Assembly: GCF_900103345.1 (NCBI RefSeq)
Contig: NZ_LT629702.1
Span: 4,588,001 to 4,652,000 of the forward strand
Source: Pseudomonas azotoformans
GTDB taxonomy: Bacteria > Pseudomonadota > Gammaproteobacteria > Pseudomonadales > Pseudomonadaceae
Length of the DNA stretch: 64,000 nt
Direction: 5' to 3'
The position numbers and the translations under genes were made by a program. The first letter of the stretch is position 1; every line of letters begins with the position of its first letter. Below are positions 26,515 to 34,055 of the stretch, in pieces. The notes below the pieces were generated by a model, which saw nothing but the letters and a program-made list of their open reading frames with translations, was not told the origin of the DNA and searched no databases.

Positions 26515-26672
26515 AGTGGACCGGTGTTGTTTTAGAGAGTGCATTCCAAGCCCCGCCCGGCAGTGGGCACTAGGCAAGCGCCCCGTCAGCCGCTACATTG
26601 GCCGACTTGCGCCTGCCTTTGCGGCCCACCTGCCACCCCTTACTGAACATACGGAACCTGCAAAACCCCATC

Positions 26673-28013
26673 ATGGACCCTTCCCCTGGTATCACCCTCG
26701 CGACACTCTTCGCCGACTTCGGCATGATTCTTTTTGCACTGGTCCTGGTACTGCTCAACGGTTTCTTCGTTGCGGCGGAATTCGCCATGGTCAAACTGCG
26801 CGCCACCCGGGTCGAGGCCATCGCCCACAAAAACGGCTGGCGCGGACAGATCCTGCGCACCGTACACAGCCAGCTCGACGCCTACCTGTCGGCCTGCCAG
26901 CTGGGTATCACCCTCGCCTCCCTGGGCCTGGGCTGGGTCGGTGAACCGGCCTTCGCGCACATCCTCGAGCCGCTGCTGGGCGCCGTGGGCGTCGAATCGC
27001 CGGAAGTGATCAAGGGCGTGTCGTTCTTCGCCGCATTCTTCGTGATTTCCTACCTGCACATCGTGGTCGGCGAGCTGGCGCCCAAATCCTGGGCGATTCG
27101 CAAGCCCGAGTTGCTGTCGCTGTGGACAGCAGTGCCGCTGTACCTGTTCTACTGGGCCATGTACCCGGCGATCTACCTGCTCAACGCGAGCGCCAACGCC
27201 ATCCTGCGCATCGCCGGCCAAGGCGAGCCTGGCCCACACCATGAGCACCACTACAGCCGCGAAGAGCTCAAGCTGATCCTGCACTCCAGCCGTGGCCAGG
27301 ACCCGAGCGACCAAGGCATGCGCGTACTGGCTTCCGCCGTGGAAATGGGCGAGCTGGAAGTGGTGGACTGGGCCAACTCCCGGGAAGACCTGGTGACCCT
27401 GGACTTCAACGCCCCGCTCAAGGAAATCCTCGCGCTGTTCCGTCGTCACAAATTCAGCCGTTACCCGGTGTATGACGCGGTGCGCAACGAGTTCGTAGGC
27501 CTGCTGCACATCAAGGACCTGCTGCTGGAACTGGCGGCCCTGGACCACATCCCCGAGTCGTTCAACCTGGCCGAGCTGACCCGTCCGCTGGAGCGTGTGT
27601 CGCGGCACATGCCGTTGTCGCAGCTGCTGGAACAGTTCCGCAAAGGCGGCGCGCACTTCGCCCTGGTGGAAGAAGCCGACGGCAAGATCATCGGCTACCT
27701 CACCATGGAAGACGTGCTGGAAGTACTGGTGGGCGATATCCAGGACGAACACCGCAAGGCCGAGCGCGGCATCCTGGCCTATCAGCCGGGCAAGCTGCTG
27801 GTGCGTGGCGACACGCCCCTGTTCAAGGTCGAACGCCTGCTGGGCGTGGACCTGGACCACATCGAAGCCGAAACCCTCGCAGGCCTGATCTACGACACCC
27901 TCAAGCGGGTGCCGGAAGAGGAGGAAGTGCTGGAGGTTGAAGGTTTGCGCATCATCATCAAGAAGATGAAAGGGCCAAAGATCGTGTTGGCCAAGGTGCT
28001 GCTGCTGGATTGA
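26673..28013 (+). CDS. CorC/HlyC-family membrane protein (DUF21-CBS-transporter-associated domain)
   Basis: A 446-residue protein: an N-terminal DUF21 (CNNM-like) membrane domain with several hydrophobic helices (LFALVLVLLNGFFVAAEFAMV at residues ~17-37), a CBS pair (about residues 205-330, with FSRYPVYD and GKIIGYLTMEDVLEVLVGDI), and a C-terminal CorC/HlyC domain. The family is implicated in magnesium or other divalent cation homeostasis; the name 'hemolysin' in databases is historical. The ATG at 26673 (DPSPGITL) is chosen because it starts directly before the membrane domain; the open frame extends 25 codons further upstream without a good start site. Confidence 0.88.
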   Translation: MDPSPGITLATLFADFGMILFALVLVLLNGFFVAAEFAMVKLRATRVEAIAHKNGWRGQILRTVHSQLDAYLSACQLGITLASLGLGWVGEPAFAHILEPLLGAVGVESPEVIKGVSFFAAFFVISYLHIVVGELAPKSWAIRKPELLSLWTAVPLYLFYWAMYPAIYLLNASANAILRIAGQGEPGPHHEHHYSREELKLILHSSRGQDPSDQGMRVLASAVEMGELEVVDWANSREDLVTLDFNAPLKEILALFRRHKFSRYPVYDAVRNEFVGLLHIKDLLLELAALDHIPESFNLAELTRPLERVSRHMPLSQLLEQFRKGGAHFALVEEADGKIIGYLTMEDVLEVLVGDIQDEHRKAERGILAYQPGKLLVRGDTPLFKVERLLGVDLDHIEAETLAGLIYDTLKRVPEEEEVLEVEGLRIIIKKMKGPKIVLAKVLLLD

Positions 28014-28016
28014 CCG

Positions 28017-28679
28017 TCAATTGCCCAATGCAAAATTGGGCAATGCACCGACCGGCTGGTTGAACTCATACGGGATCGACACCAGCCCCGCCTCGGTGGC
28101 GCGCTGCACCACAAAATGCAGATGCGGCCCGCTGCTGTTGCCGGTATTGCCCGACAACGCCAGCGGGCTCCCCACCGCCACACGCTGACCGACCCGGACG
28201 CTGACCGAACCTTGCTTGAGGTGCAGGTACACGCCCTCGGTGCCGTCGTCGTGGCGCACCCTCACGAAATTCCCCGACGCATCGCTGCCCCGCCCGGCCT
28301 GCGCGTTTTCGGTCTTCACCACCATTCCACTACGCGCCGCAATGATCGGCGTGCCTTCGGGCATGGCGATGTCCATCGCATAACGACTTTTGGCATCGGT
28401 GTGGCTGAAGCTGCCGTTGGGTCCCTGGGTCATGCGGAAAGGACCGCCACGCCAGGGCAAGGGGTAGCGATAGGCTTGTTGTGCACGATTGGGCCTGGGC
28501 ACGACAAGCATCGGTCGCTCAACCTTGCGCTCCTGGATCACGAACGCCAGGGCGCCCGGCGTATACCGGTCGCTGATAAACACCAGGCCATTGGCATCGA
28601 CGGATTTGTAGAGGGTCATGGCCTGGGCCGACATAGCGACCGTTGCCAGCCCGCAGCACAGCAAAAAGCGCATGAGCAT
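28017..28679 (-). CDS. M23-family peptidase with signal peptide
   Basis: A 220-residue exported protein, convergent with the CorC-like gene. An N-terminal signal peptide (FLLCCGLATVAMSAQA) is followed by a short DUF4124-like strand pair (YKSVDANGLVFISDRY), then a LytM/M23 domain: SHTDAKSRYAMDIAMPEGTPI supplies the first zinc His and Asp, and GPHLHFVVQ the HxH ligand pair. GSxxHxxxD appears here as GSFSHTDAKSRYAMD, with the usual spacing altered. M23 enzymes cut peptidoglycan cross-links or, when degenerate, regulate amidases. Ligands look complete, so it is probably active in the periplasm. No operon partner is apparent. Confidence 0.88.
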   Translation of the reverse strand: MLMRFLLCCGLATVAMSAQAMTLYKSVDANGLVFISDRYTPGALAFVIQERKVERPMLVVPRPNRAQQAYRYPLPWRGGPFRMTQGPNGSFSHTDAKSRYAMDIAMPEGTPIIAARSGMVVKTENAQAGRGSDASGNFVRVRHDDGTEGVYLHLKQGSVSVRVGQRVAVGSPLALSGNTGNSSGPHLHFVVQRATEAGLVSIPYEFNQPVGALPNFALGN

Positions 28680-28734
28680 GGCGTGAACCTGCCGGGATGA
28701 CTGAACGGCAGGTTAGCGCGGTTTGATGACAACT

Positions 28735-29034
28735 TCAGGCAGGCAGCCCGTTGAAACAAATATCCACGTTCATTTGGGCGGCCGCCGACAAATTGACCAA
28801 GGCATCCAGGGAGAGTTTGTCGATCTTGCCCGTGAGAACGTCGTTAAGTCGGGGCTGACTGATCCCCAGTCTTTGCGCCGCATCTTTTTGAGAAAGCTCC
28901 CAGCTACGAATGGTTTGGCACAGCTCCAAGAGCAATTTGGAACGCAGCCGCATATTGGCGGCTTGCTGGGGTGTCTCTTCCAGAGCGTCCCAAACAGAGC
29001 TGAAACGCTCGCCGTAAACTTTTTGATTTGTCAT
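28735..29034 (-). CDS. XRE-family antitoxin (HigA-like)
   Basis: A 99-residue helix-turn-helix protein. The SQKDAAQRLGISQPRLNDVLTGK segment (about residues 47-69) is the DNA-binding HTH. It lies four bases behind the RelE/HigB-like gene, giving the toxin-first order of higBA-type modules. It should bind the toxin and repress the operon. The N-terminal ~40 residues probably make toxin contacts. No palindromic operator was identified with certainty upstream of the pair. Confidence 0.88.
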   Translation of the reverse strand: MTNQKVYGERFSSVWDALEETPQQAANMRLRSKLLLELCQTIRSWELSQKDAAQRLGISQPRLNDVLTGKIDKLSLDALVNLSAAAQMNVDICFNGLPA

Positions 29035-29038
29035 GGGC

Positions 29039-29362
29039 TCACCCTAACTCCTGCAATCTGGCGCGAGCCAGCTCGATATCACGCCCTTCGGTTTTCTGTG
29101 AGGTCTTGCGCAGCGCGTGCAGCACATAGATGGCCTCCGGCCGGTTGACCACATAAAACACCCGAAAAGCACCCGACTCCTCAGTGATCCGAATCTCGCT
29201 GACGCCCCTCCCAATGGTCTTCATCGGCTTGCAGTCAAAGGGTTGCTCACCCTGCTGCAAGAGATCCAACTGAAAACCCACTGCCCTACGGGCATCGAGC
29301 GGAAACGTTTTGAGATCCTTGAGCGAGCTTCCTAAAAACACCACATCCTTGTGCCTTGGCAT
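29039..29362 (-). CDS. RelE/HigB-family toxin (phage Gp49-like)
   Basis: A 107-residue toxin-like protein with the pattern of the Gp49/HigB group: VFLGSSLKDLKTFPLDARRAVGFQL at the N-terminus, GRGVSEIRI in the middle and FRVFYVVNRPEAIYVLHALRKTSQKT at the end. Family members cut mRNA at the ribosome. Start ATG at 29362 is chosen because an AAAGGAG site lies about 11 bases before it and the protein then begins near the first beta strand; in-frame ATGs at 29383 and 29416 would add residues with no family counterpart. Expressed with the XRE antitoxin downstream. Typically part of mobile accessory DNA, though here it stands alone between core genes. Confidence 0.87.
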   Translation of the reverse strand: MPRHKDVVFLGSSLKDLKTFPLDARRAVGFQLDLLQQGEQPFDCKPMKTIGRGVSEIRITEESGAFRVFYVVNRPEAIYVLHALRKTSQKTEGRDIELARARLQELG

Positions 29363-29554
29363 TGGCTTCTCTTCTCCTTTCATGGAAAGAAAAAGCGTAA
29401 TCGACGATTCGGCCAAGGGACGTGGAGGTTTGTTTCAAGGCATAGCAAAGGCTCGATAACACCGGAGCGTTATCGAGAGACTATATCGAAACAGATATAA
29501 ATCAAGGCAGGTACCGGGAATCAGACAGTCGGTCGATTCCCGGCACTCAGGGAA

Positions 29555-30466
29555 TCACGCACCCGGCACAAAATGCTTCTGTGCTGTACCGCGCGCAATC
29601 AGGCGGGAGATGTAGTCGAGCTTCTGCGCATCCTGGTCGATAAACCGGAAGGTCAGTTGCAGCCAATCGCTGTCCGGCTTCGGTTCGAAGGCCACGATGG
29701 CGTGCAGGTAGCCATTGAGGCGGGCCACTTCGGCGTTGTCGCCTTGTTCCAGGTCGAGCACGGCGCTTTCCAGTACCTGGGGCAGGACTTCGCCGCGACG
29801 CACCACCAGCAGCGCTTCCTTGATGCTCAGCGCCTTGATCACGCATTGCTGGGTGCCGCTGGACAGTCGCAATTGGCCCTGGCCACGTCCACCCGCCGGC
29901 GCAGCCGCTACCGGGGCCTGCACCGGTGGGCTATTGAGCAAACCTTTGTTAGGCGCAGGAGCGGCGGCCGCAACAGGAGCCGCACGCGCCACTTCGGGCT
30001 TGCCGCCGGTCAGGGCGCTCAAGGAATCATTGCCGAACGCCGAGTTCATCTTGGTCGGCGCGCTGGCGACCAGGGCGTCGAGGCGGCCGATCTTGTGCAG
30101 GGCCTGCTTGACCTTGTTCAGCAACTGTTCGTTGGTGAACGGTTTGCTGACGTAGCCCGAAACCCCGGCCTGGATAGCCTGGACTACGTTTTCCTTGTCG
30201 CCACGGCTGGTGACCATCACGAACGGCATGGCTTTGAGGTGAGGCTGCTCGCGACACCAAGTCAACAGCTCAAGGCCGGACATCTCTGGCATTTCCCAGT
30301 CGCACAGCACCAGATCAAAAGTCTCGCGCATCAGGATGGCCTGGGCCTTTTTGCCGTTCACCGCGTCTTCAAGCTTGATCCCGGGGAAGTAGTTGCGCAG
30401 GCACTTCTTCACCAGGTCGCGGATAAACGAGGCGTCATCCACCACCAATACACTGACTTTACTCAT
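29555..30466 (-). CDS. Response regulator with CheY receiver and PilZ-like C-terminal domain
   Basis: A 303-residue cytoplasmic protein. Residues 1-130 are a CheY-type receiver (VLVVDDASFIRDLV, phosphoacceptor Asp in LVLCDWEMPEMSG, Lys in VSKPF). An Ala/Pro-rich linker (about 140-200) joins it to a ~100-residue C-terminal domain of PilZ-like pattern ending in LTFRFIDQDAQKLDYISRLIARG. The usual PilZ RxxxR c-di-GMP motif is not clearly present, so c-di-GMP binding is uncertain. A homologous orphan regulator is found near phoU in other pseudomonads. No cognate kinase lies nearby. Confidence 0.85.
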   Translation of the reverse strand: MSKVSVLVVDDASFIRDLVKKCLRNYFPGIKLEDAVNGKKAQAILMRETFDLVLCDWEMPEMSGLELLTWCREQPHLKAMPFVMVTSRGDKENVVQAIQAGVSGYVSKPFTNEQLLNKVKQALHKIGRLDALVASAPTKMNSAFGNDSLSALTGGKPEVARAAPVAAAAPAPNKGLLNSPPVQAPVAAAPAGGRGQGQLRLSSGTQQCVIKALSIKEALLVVRRGEVLPQVLESAVLDLEQGDNAEVARLNGYLHAIVAFEPKPDSDWLQLTFRFIDQDAQKLDYISRLIARGTAQKHFVPGA

Positions 30467-30590
30467 CGACCCTTCATCCTATAAAAACTTCGGCACGCAA
30501 GACGCCTGACTGATGGCATTTTGCCAAAAACTCTGCAGTCACGTTGGGACTTTCGTGTGTCCCCGCGCGGAAAAATTCGGGCCCACAAAC

Positions 30591-30618
30591 AAAAACGCCC
30601 GACCAAAGGCCGGGCGTT
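30591..30618 (-). terminator. Rho-independent terminator of the pst-phoU operon
   Basis: On the minus strand AACGCCCG and CGGGCGTT form a stem around a 9-base loop and are followed by TTTTTG. It lies just beyond the phoU stop. Confidence 0.88.
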
Positions 30619-30634
30619 AATTTCTCGGGCAACC

Positions 30635-31396
30635 TTACTTATCGTCAGGTACGCCCGGAACATTAGGGATTTGATCGACGGAACCTTCAACTTCGGCCTT
30701 CATACGCTTGAGGCCCATGTGCCGTACGTCGGTGCCGCGTACCAGGTAAATCACCAGTTCGGAGATATTGCGCGCATGGTCGCCAATCCGCTCCAGGGAG
30801 CGCAGCACCCAGATAATGCTCAAGACCCGCGAGATAGAGCGCGGGTCTTCCATCATGTAGGTGGCCAGCTCCCGCAGCGCAGTCTTGTACTCACGGTCGA
30901 TGACCTTGTCGTACTGGGCCACCGACAGGGCCAGTTCGGCGTCGAAGCGGGCAAAGGCGTCGAGCGCATCGCGCACCATGTTGCGCACCTGGTCGCCGAT
31001 GTGGCGCACCTCCACGTAGCCGCGTGGCGCTTCGCCTTCTTCGCACAGCTGGATGGCGCGGCGGGCGATCTTGGTGGCTTCGTCGCCGATGCGCTCCAGG
31101 TCGATCACCGACTTGGAGATGCTGATGATCAACCGCAAGTCGGACGCCGCCGGTTGGCGCCGGGCGAGAATGCGCAGGCATTCTTCGTCGATGTTGCGTT
31201 CCATCTGGTTGATCTGGTCATCGATCTCACGCACTTGCTGGGCCAGGCCCGAGTCGGCCTCGATCAGCGCGGTGACCGCATCGTTGACTTGCTTCTCCAC
31301 CAGCCCGCCCATCGCCAGGAGGTGGCTGCGCACTTCCTCGAGCTCGGCATTGAACTGCGCGGAGATGTGGTGGGTAAGGCCTTCTTTGCTAATCAT
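30635..31396 (-). CDS. phoU: Phosphate signalling protein PhoU
   Basis: A 253-residue all-helical protein made of two three-helix PhoU repeats, each with an acidic metal-binding motif: EADSGLAQQVREIDDQIN and the DLERIGDEATKIARR motif in the first, and the matching LERIGDHARNISEL in the second. PhoU links PstB to PhoR and keeps the phosphate regulon off when phosphate is plentiful. Last gene of the pstCAB-phoU operon, 70 bases after pstB, followed by a terminator. The ATG at 31396 follows an AAGGAC site. Length is somewhat greater than the E. coli protein (241). Confidence 0.97.
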   Translation of the reverse strand: MISKEGLTHHISAQFNAELEEVRSHLLAMGGLVEKQVNDAVTALIEADSGLAQQVREIDDQINQMERNIDEECLRILARRQPAASDLRLIISISKSVIDLERIGDEATKIARRAIQLCEEGEAPRGYVEVRHIGDQVRNMVRDALDAFARFDAELALSVAQYDKVIDREYKTALRELATYMMEDPRSISRVLSIIWVLRSLERIGDHARNISELVIYLVRGTDVRHMGLKRMKAEVEGSVDQIPNVPGVPDDK

Positions 31397-31466
31397 GTTG
31401 GCGTCCTTGGAGCGTCCGGTAAGGTGCGGAGAACCGCAGCGTCAGTGCAATCAGAACCACAGCTTC

Positions 31467-32300
31467 CTAGCCGTAGCGACCGGTGATGTAGTCTTCGGTC
31501 TGCTTCTTCGCCGGATTGGTGAACAGGGTATCGGTGTCGCCGAACTCCACCAGCTTGCCCATGTACATGAACGCGGTGTAATCAGAAACCCGTGCCGCCT
31601 GTTGCATGTTGTGGGTCACGATGACGATGGTGAACTTGGACTTGAGCTCGTAGATCAGCTCTTCGACTTTCAGCGTCGAGATCGGGTCGAGTGCCGAGCA
31701 GGGTTCGTCGAGCAGCAACACTTCCGGCTCCACGGCGATGGTGCGCGCGATCACCAGACGCTGCTGTTGGCCGCCGGACAGGCCGAGGGCCGAGTCGTGC
31801 AGGCGGTCCTTCACTTCGTCCCACAGCGCCGCACCTTTCAAAGCCCACTCAACCGCTTCGTCGAGGATGCGCTTCTTGTTGATGCCCTGGATGCGCAGGC
31901 CGTAGACCACGTTTTCGTAGATGGTCTTGGGGAACGGGTTGGGCTTCTGGAACACCATGCCCACGCGGCGACGCAGCTCGGCCACATCCTCGCCCTTACG
32001 GTAGATGTTGGTGCCGTAGAGGTTGATGGCACCGTCCACGCGGCAACCGTCCACCAGGTCGTTCATGCGGTTGAAGGTACGCAGCAGCGTGGACTTGCCG
32101 CAGCCCGACGGGCCGATGAAGGCGGTCACGCGCTGCTTGGGAATGTTCATGCTGACGTCGAACAGCGCCTGTTTTTCACCGTAGTACAGGCTCAGGCCCG
32201 GCACTTCGATGGCCACGGTTTCCTGGGCCAGGCTCAGGCTCTGCTTGTCGCGACCCAGGGCAGACATGTTGATGCCGTGGGTGTGGGTGTCTTGTTGCAT
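31467..32300 (-). CDS. pstB: Phosphate ABC transporter ATP-binding protein PstB
   Basis: A 277-residue ABC ATPase powering phosphate uptake on the inner face of the membrane. Walker A is GPSGCGKST (near residue 64), the signature motif [13 protein letters not shown] (near 177) and Walker [15 protein letters not shown] follow, and the terminal ITGRYG is a PstB hallmark. The ~25 residues before the first strand, rich in polar residues, are typical of the pseudomonad protein. The ATG is preceded by GGGAG. A degenerate REP lies in the 69-base gap to pstA. Confidence 0.98.
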   Translation of the reverse strand: MQQDTHTHGINMSALGRDKQSLSLAQETVAIEVPGLSLYYGEKQALFDVSMNIPKQRVTAFIGPSGCGKSTLLRTFNRMNDLVDGCRVDGAINLYGTNIYRKGEDVAELRRRVGMVFQKPNPFPKTIYENVVYGLRIQGINKKRILDEAVEWALKGAALWDEVKDRLHDSALGLSGGQQQRLVIARTIAVEPEVLLLDEPCSALDPISTLKVEELIYELKSKFTIVIVTHNMQQAARVSDYTAFMYMGKLVEFGDTDTLFTNPAKKQTEDYITGRYG

Positions 32301-32332
32301 GGGATGCTCCCTGTGCTACCAATTCATTGTGT

Positions 32333-32358
32333 GTGGGAGGGGGCTTGACCCCTCCCAC
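32333..32358 (-). repeat. Single degenerate REP unit inside the pst operon
   Basis: GTGGGAGGGGGCTTGACCCC followed by TCCCAC forms one small hairpin in the pstA-pstB gap, a lone member of the REP family seen as doublets elsewhere. It might stabilise the upstream pstA mRNA end or attenuate pstB; this is not tested by the sequence. Confidence 0.75.
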
Positions 32359-32369
32359 ATTGAAAAGCT

Positions 32370-34040
32370 TTAGCTATCCAACGCTTTGTATTTTTCGCGC
32401 AGGTGGTTACGGATCCACACCGCCGACAAGTTGAGCGTGGCGATCACCAGTACCAGCAGCAACGCGGTGGCGTACACCAGCGGCCGGGCGGCTTCGACGT
32501 TGGGGCTCTGGAAGCCGACGTCATAGATATGGAAGCCCAGGTGCATGATCTTCTGGTCCAGGTGCAGGTACGGGTAGTTGCCGTCCAGCGGCAGCGACGG
32601 CGCCAGTTTCACCACGCCCACCAGCATCAGCGGCGCCACCTCACCGGCGGCGCGGGCCACAGCGAGGATCATGCCGGTCATCATCGCCGGGCTGGCCATC
32701 GGCAGCACGATCTTCCACAGCGTTTCCGCCTTGGTCGCGCCCAGTGCCAGGGAGCCCTCCCGCACGGTGCGAGGAATCCGCGCCAGGCCTTCTTCCGTGG
32801 CCACGATCACCACCGGCACCGCCAGCAGCGCCAGGGTCAGCGAGGCCCACAACAGGCCCGGCGTACCGAAGGTCGGCGCCGGCAGGGCTTCGGCGAAGAA
32901 CAGGCGGTCAACCGAGCCCCCCAATACATACACGAAGAAGCCCAGGCCGAACACGCCGTAGACGATGGCCGGTACGCCGGCCAGGTTGTTCACGGCGATA
33001 CGGATGATGCGGGTCAGGGTGTTCTGCTTGGCGTATTCACGCAGGTACACCGCCGCCAGCACGCCGAACGGGGTCACGATCATCGCCATGATCAGGGTCA
33101 TCATCACGGTACCGAAGATGGCCGGGAAGATCCCGCCTTCAGTGTTGGCTTCCCGTGGGTCATCACTGAGGAATTCCCAGACCTTGCTGAAGTAGAAGCC
33201 GATCTTGGTGATCGTGCCCATGGCGTTCGGCTGGTAGGCGTGCACCACTTTGCCGATGCCGATTTCCACTTCCTTGCCGTTCGCATCGCGTGCCGTCAGG
33301 GCATCCCGATTGAACTGGGCGTGCAGGTCGGACAGGCGCGCTTCAATGTCCTGATAACGGGCATTCAGCTCGGCGCGGTCGGCGTCCATATCGGCCTGGG
33401 CGGCGGCGTCGAGCTTGCCTTCCAGTTCCAGTTTGCGGCCATGCAGGCGGATACGTTCCAGGCCGGCGTTGATCGCGCCGATGTCGGATTTTTCCAGGGT
33501 CTTGAGCTGGGCAGCCAGCTTGTTGACGCGGTCCACGCGGGCCTGCAGCTCCGGCCAGGCGGCCTCGCCTTCGGCAATGACCTTGCCGTCCTGCTTGACG
33601 TTGACCAGGGTGCCATAGAAGTTGCCCCACTCACGCCGCTCAATGGTCATCAGGTTCGCGGGGGTGGTCTGGTCCTTGAGCCACTCGCCGACGATCCAGG
33701 TGAAGTCGTTGCCGTTCAGGTCGCGGTTGCCGACCTTGATCAGCTCGCGGGTCATGAACTCCGGGCCTTGGTCCGGCACCGGCAGGCCCGCGCTTTTCAG
33801 GCGTTCGCGGGGCACTTCTTCCTTCTGCACCACTTCGCCGATGACGATATGGTTTGCCTGGCCCGGCACGTTGTAGTTGGCCTGGATCAAGTCAGCCGGC
33901 CAGAAGTGGCCCAGGCCACGCACGGCAATCACGGCCAGCAAACCAATGGTCATGATGACCGCGATGGACACCGCGCCACCGCTGATCCAGACACCGGGGG
34001 CGCCGCTCTTGAACCATCCATTCAGGGAGTTCTGTTTCAC
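32370..34040 (-). CDS. pstA: Phosphate ABC transporter permease PstA
   Basis: A 556-residue inner-membrane permease. The C-terminal half (about residues 290-545) is the classic PstA domain with six helices and the EEGLARIPRTVREGSLALGATKAETLWKIVLP coupling loop region that contacts PstB. The N-terminal half has one membrane helix (GAVSIAVIMTIGLLAVIAV) and a long, partly coiled periplasmic insertion (about 60-280, with many Glu/Lys/Leu), which the shorter E. coli protein lacks; this is normal for pseudomonads. The start is GTG at 34040 with an AGGTAGAAG site. Follows pstC after 15 bases. Confidence 0.96.
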   Translation of the reverse strand: MKQNSLNGWFKSGAPGVWISGGAVSIAVIMTIGLLAVIAVRGLGHFWPADLIQANYNVPGQANHIVIGEVVQKEEVPRERLKSAGLPVPDQGPEFMTRELIKVGNRDLNGNDFTWIVGEWLKDQTTPANLMTIERREWGNFYGTLVNVKQDGKVIAEGEAAWPELQARVDRVNKLAAQLKTLEKSDIGAINAGLERIRLHGRKLELEGKLDAAAQADMDADRAELNARYQDIEARLSDLHAQFNRDALTARDANGKEVEIGIGKVVHAYQPNAMGTITKIGFYFSKVWEFLSDDPREANTEGGIFPAIFGTVMMTLIMAMIVTPFGVLAAVYLREYAKQNTLTRIIRIAVNNLAGVPAIVYGVFGLGFFVYVLGGSVDRLFFAEALPAPTFGTPGLLWASLTLALLAVPVVIVATEEGLARIPRTVREGSLALGATKAETLWKIVLPMASPAMMTGMILAVARAAGEVAPLMLVGVVKLAPSLPLDGNYPYLHLDQKIMHLGFHIYDVGFQSPNVEAARPLVYATALLLVLVIATLNLSAVWIRNHLREKYKALDS

Positions 34041-34055
34041 AGACTTCTACCTTTC

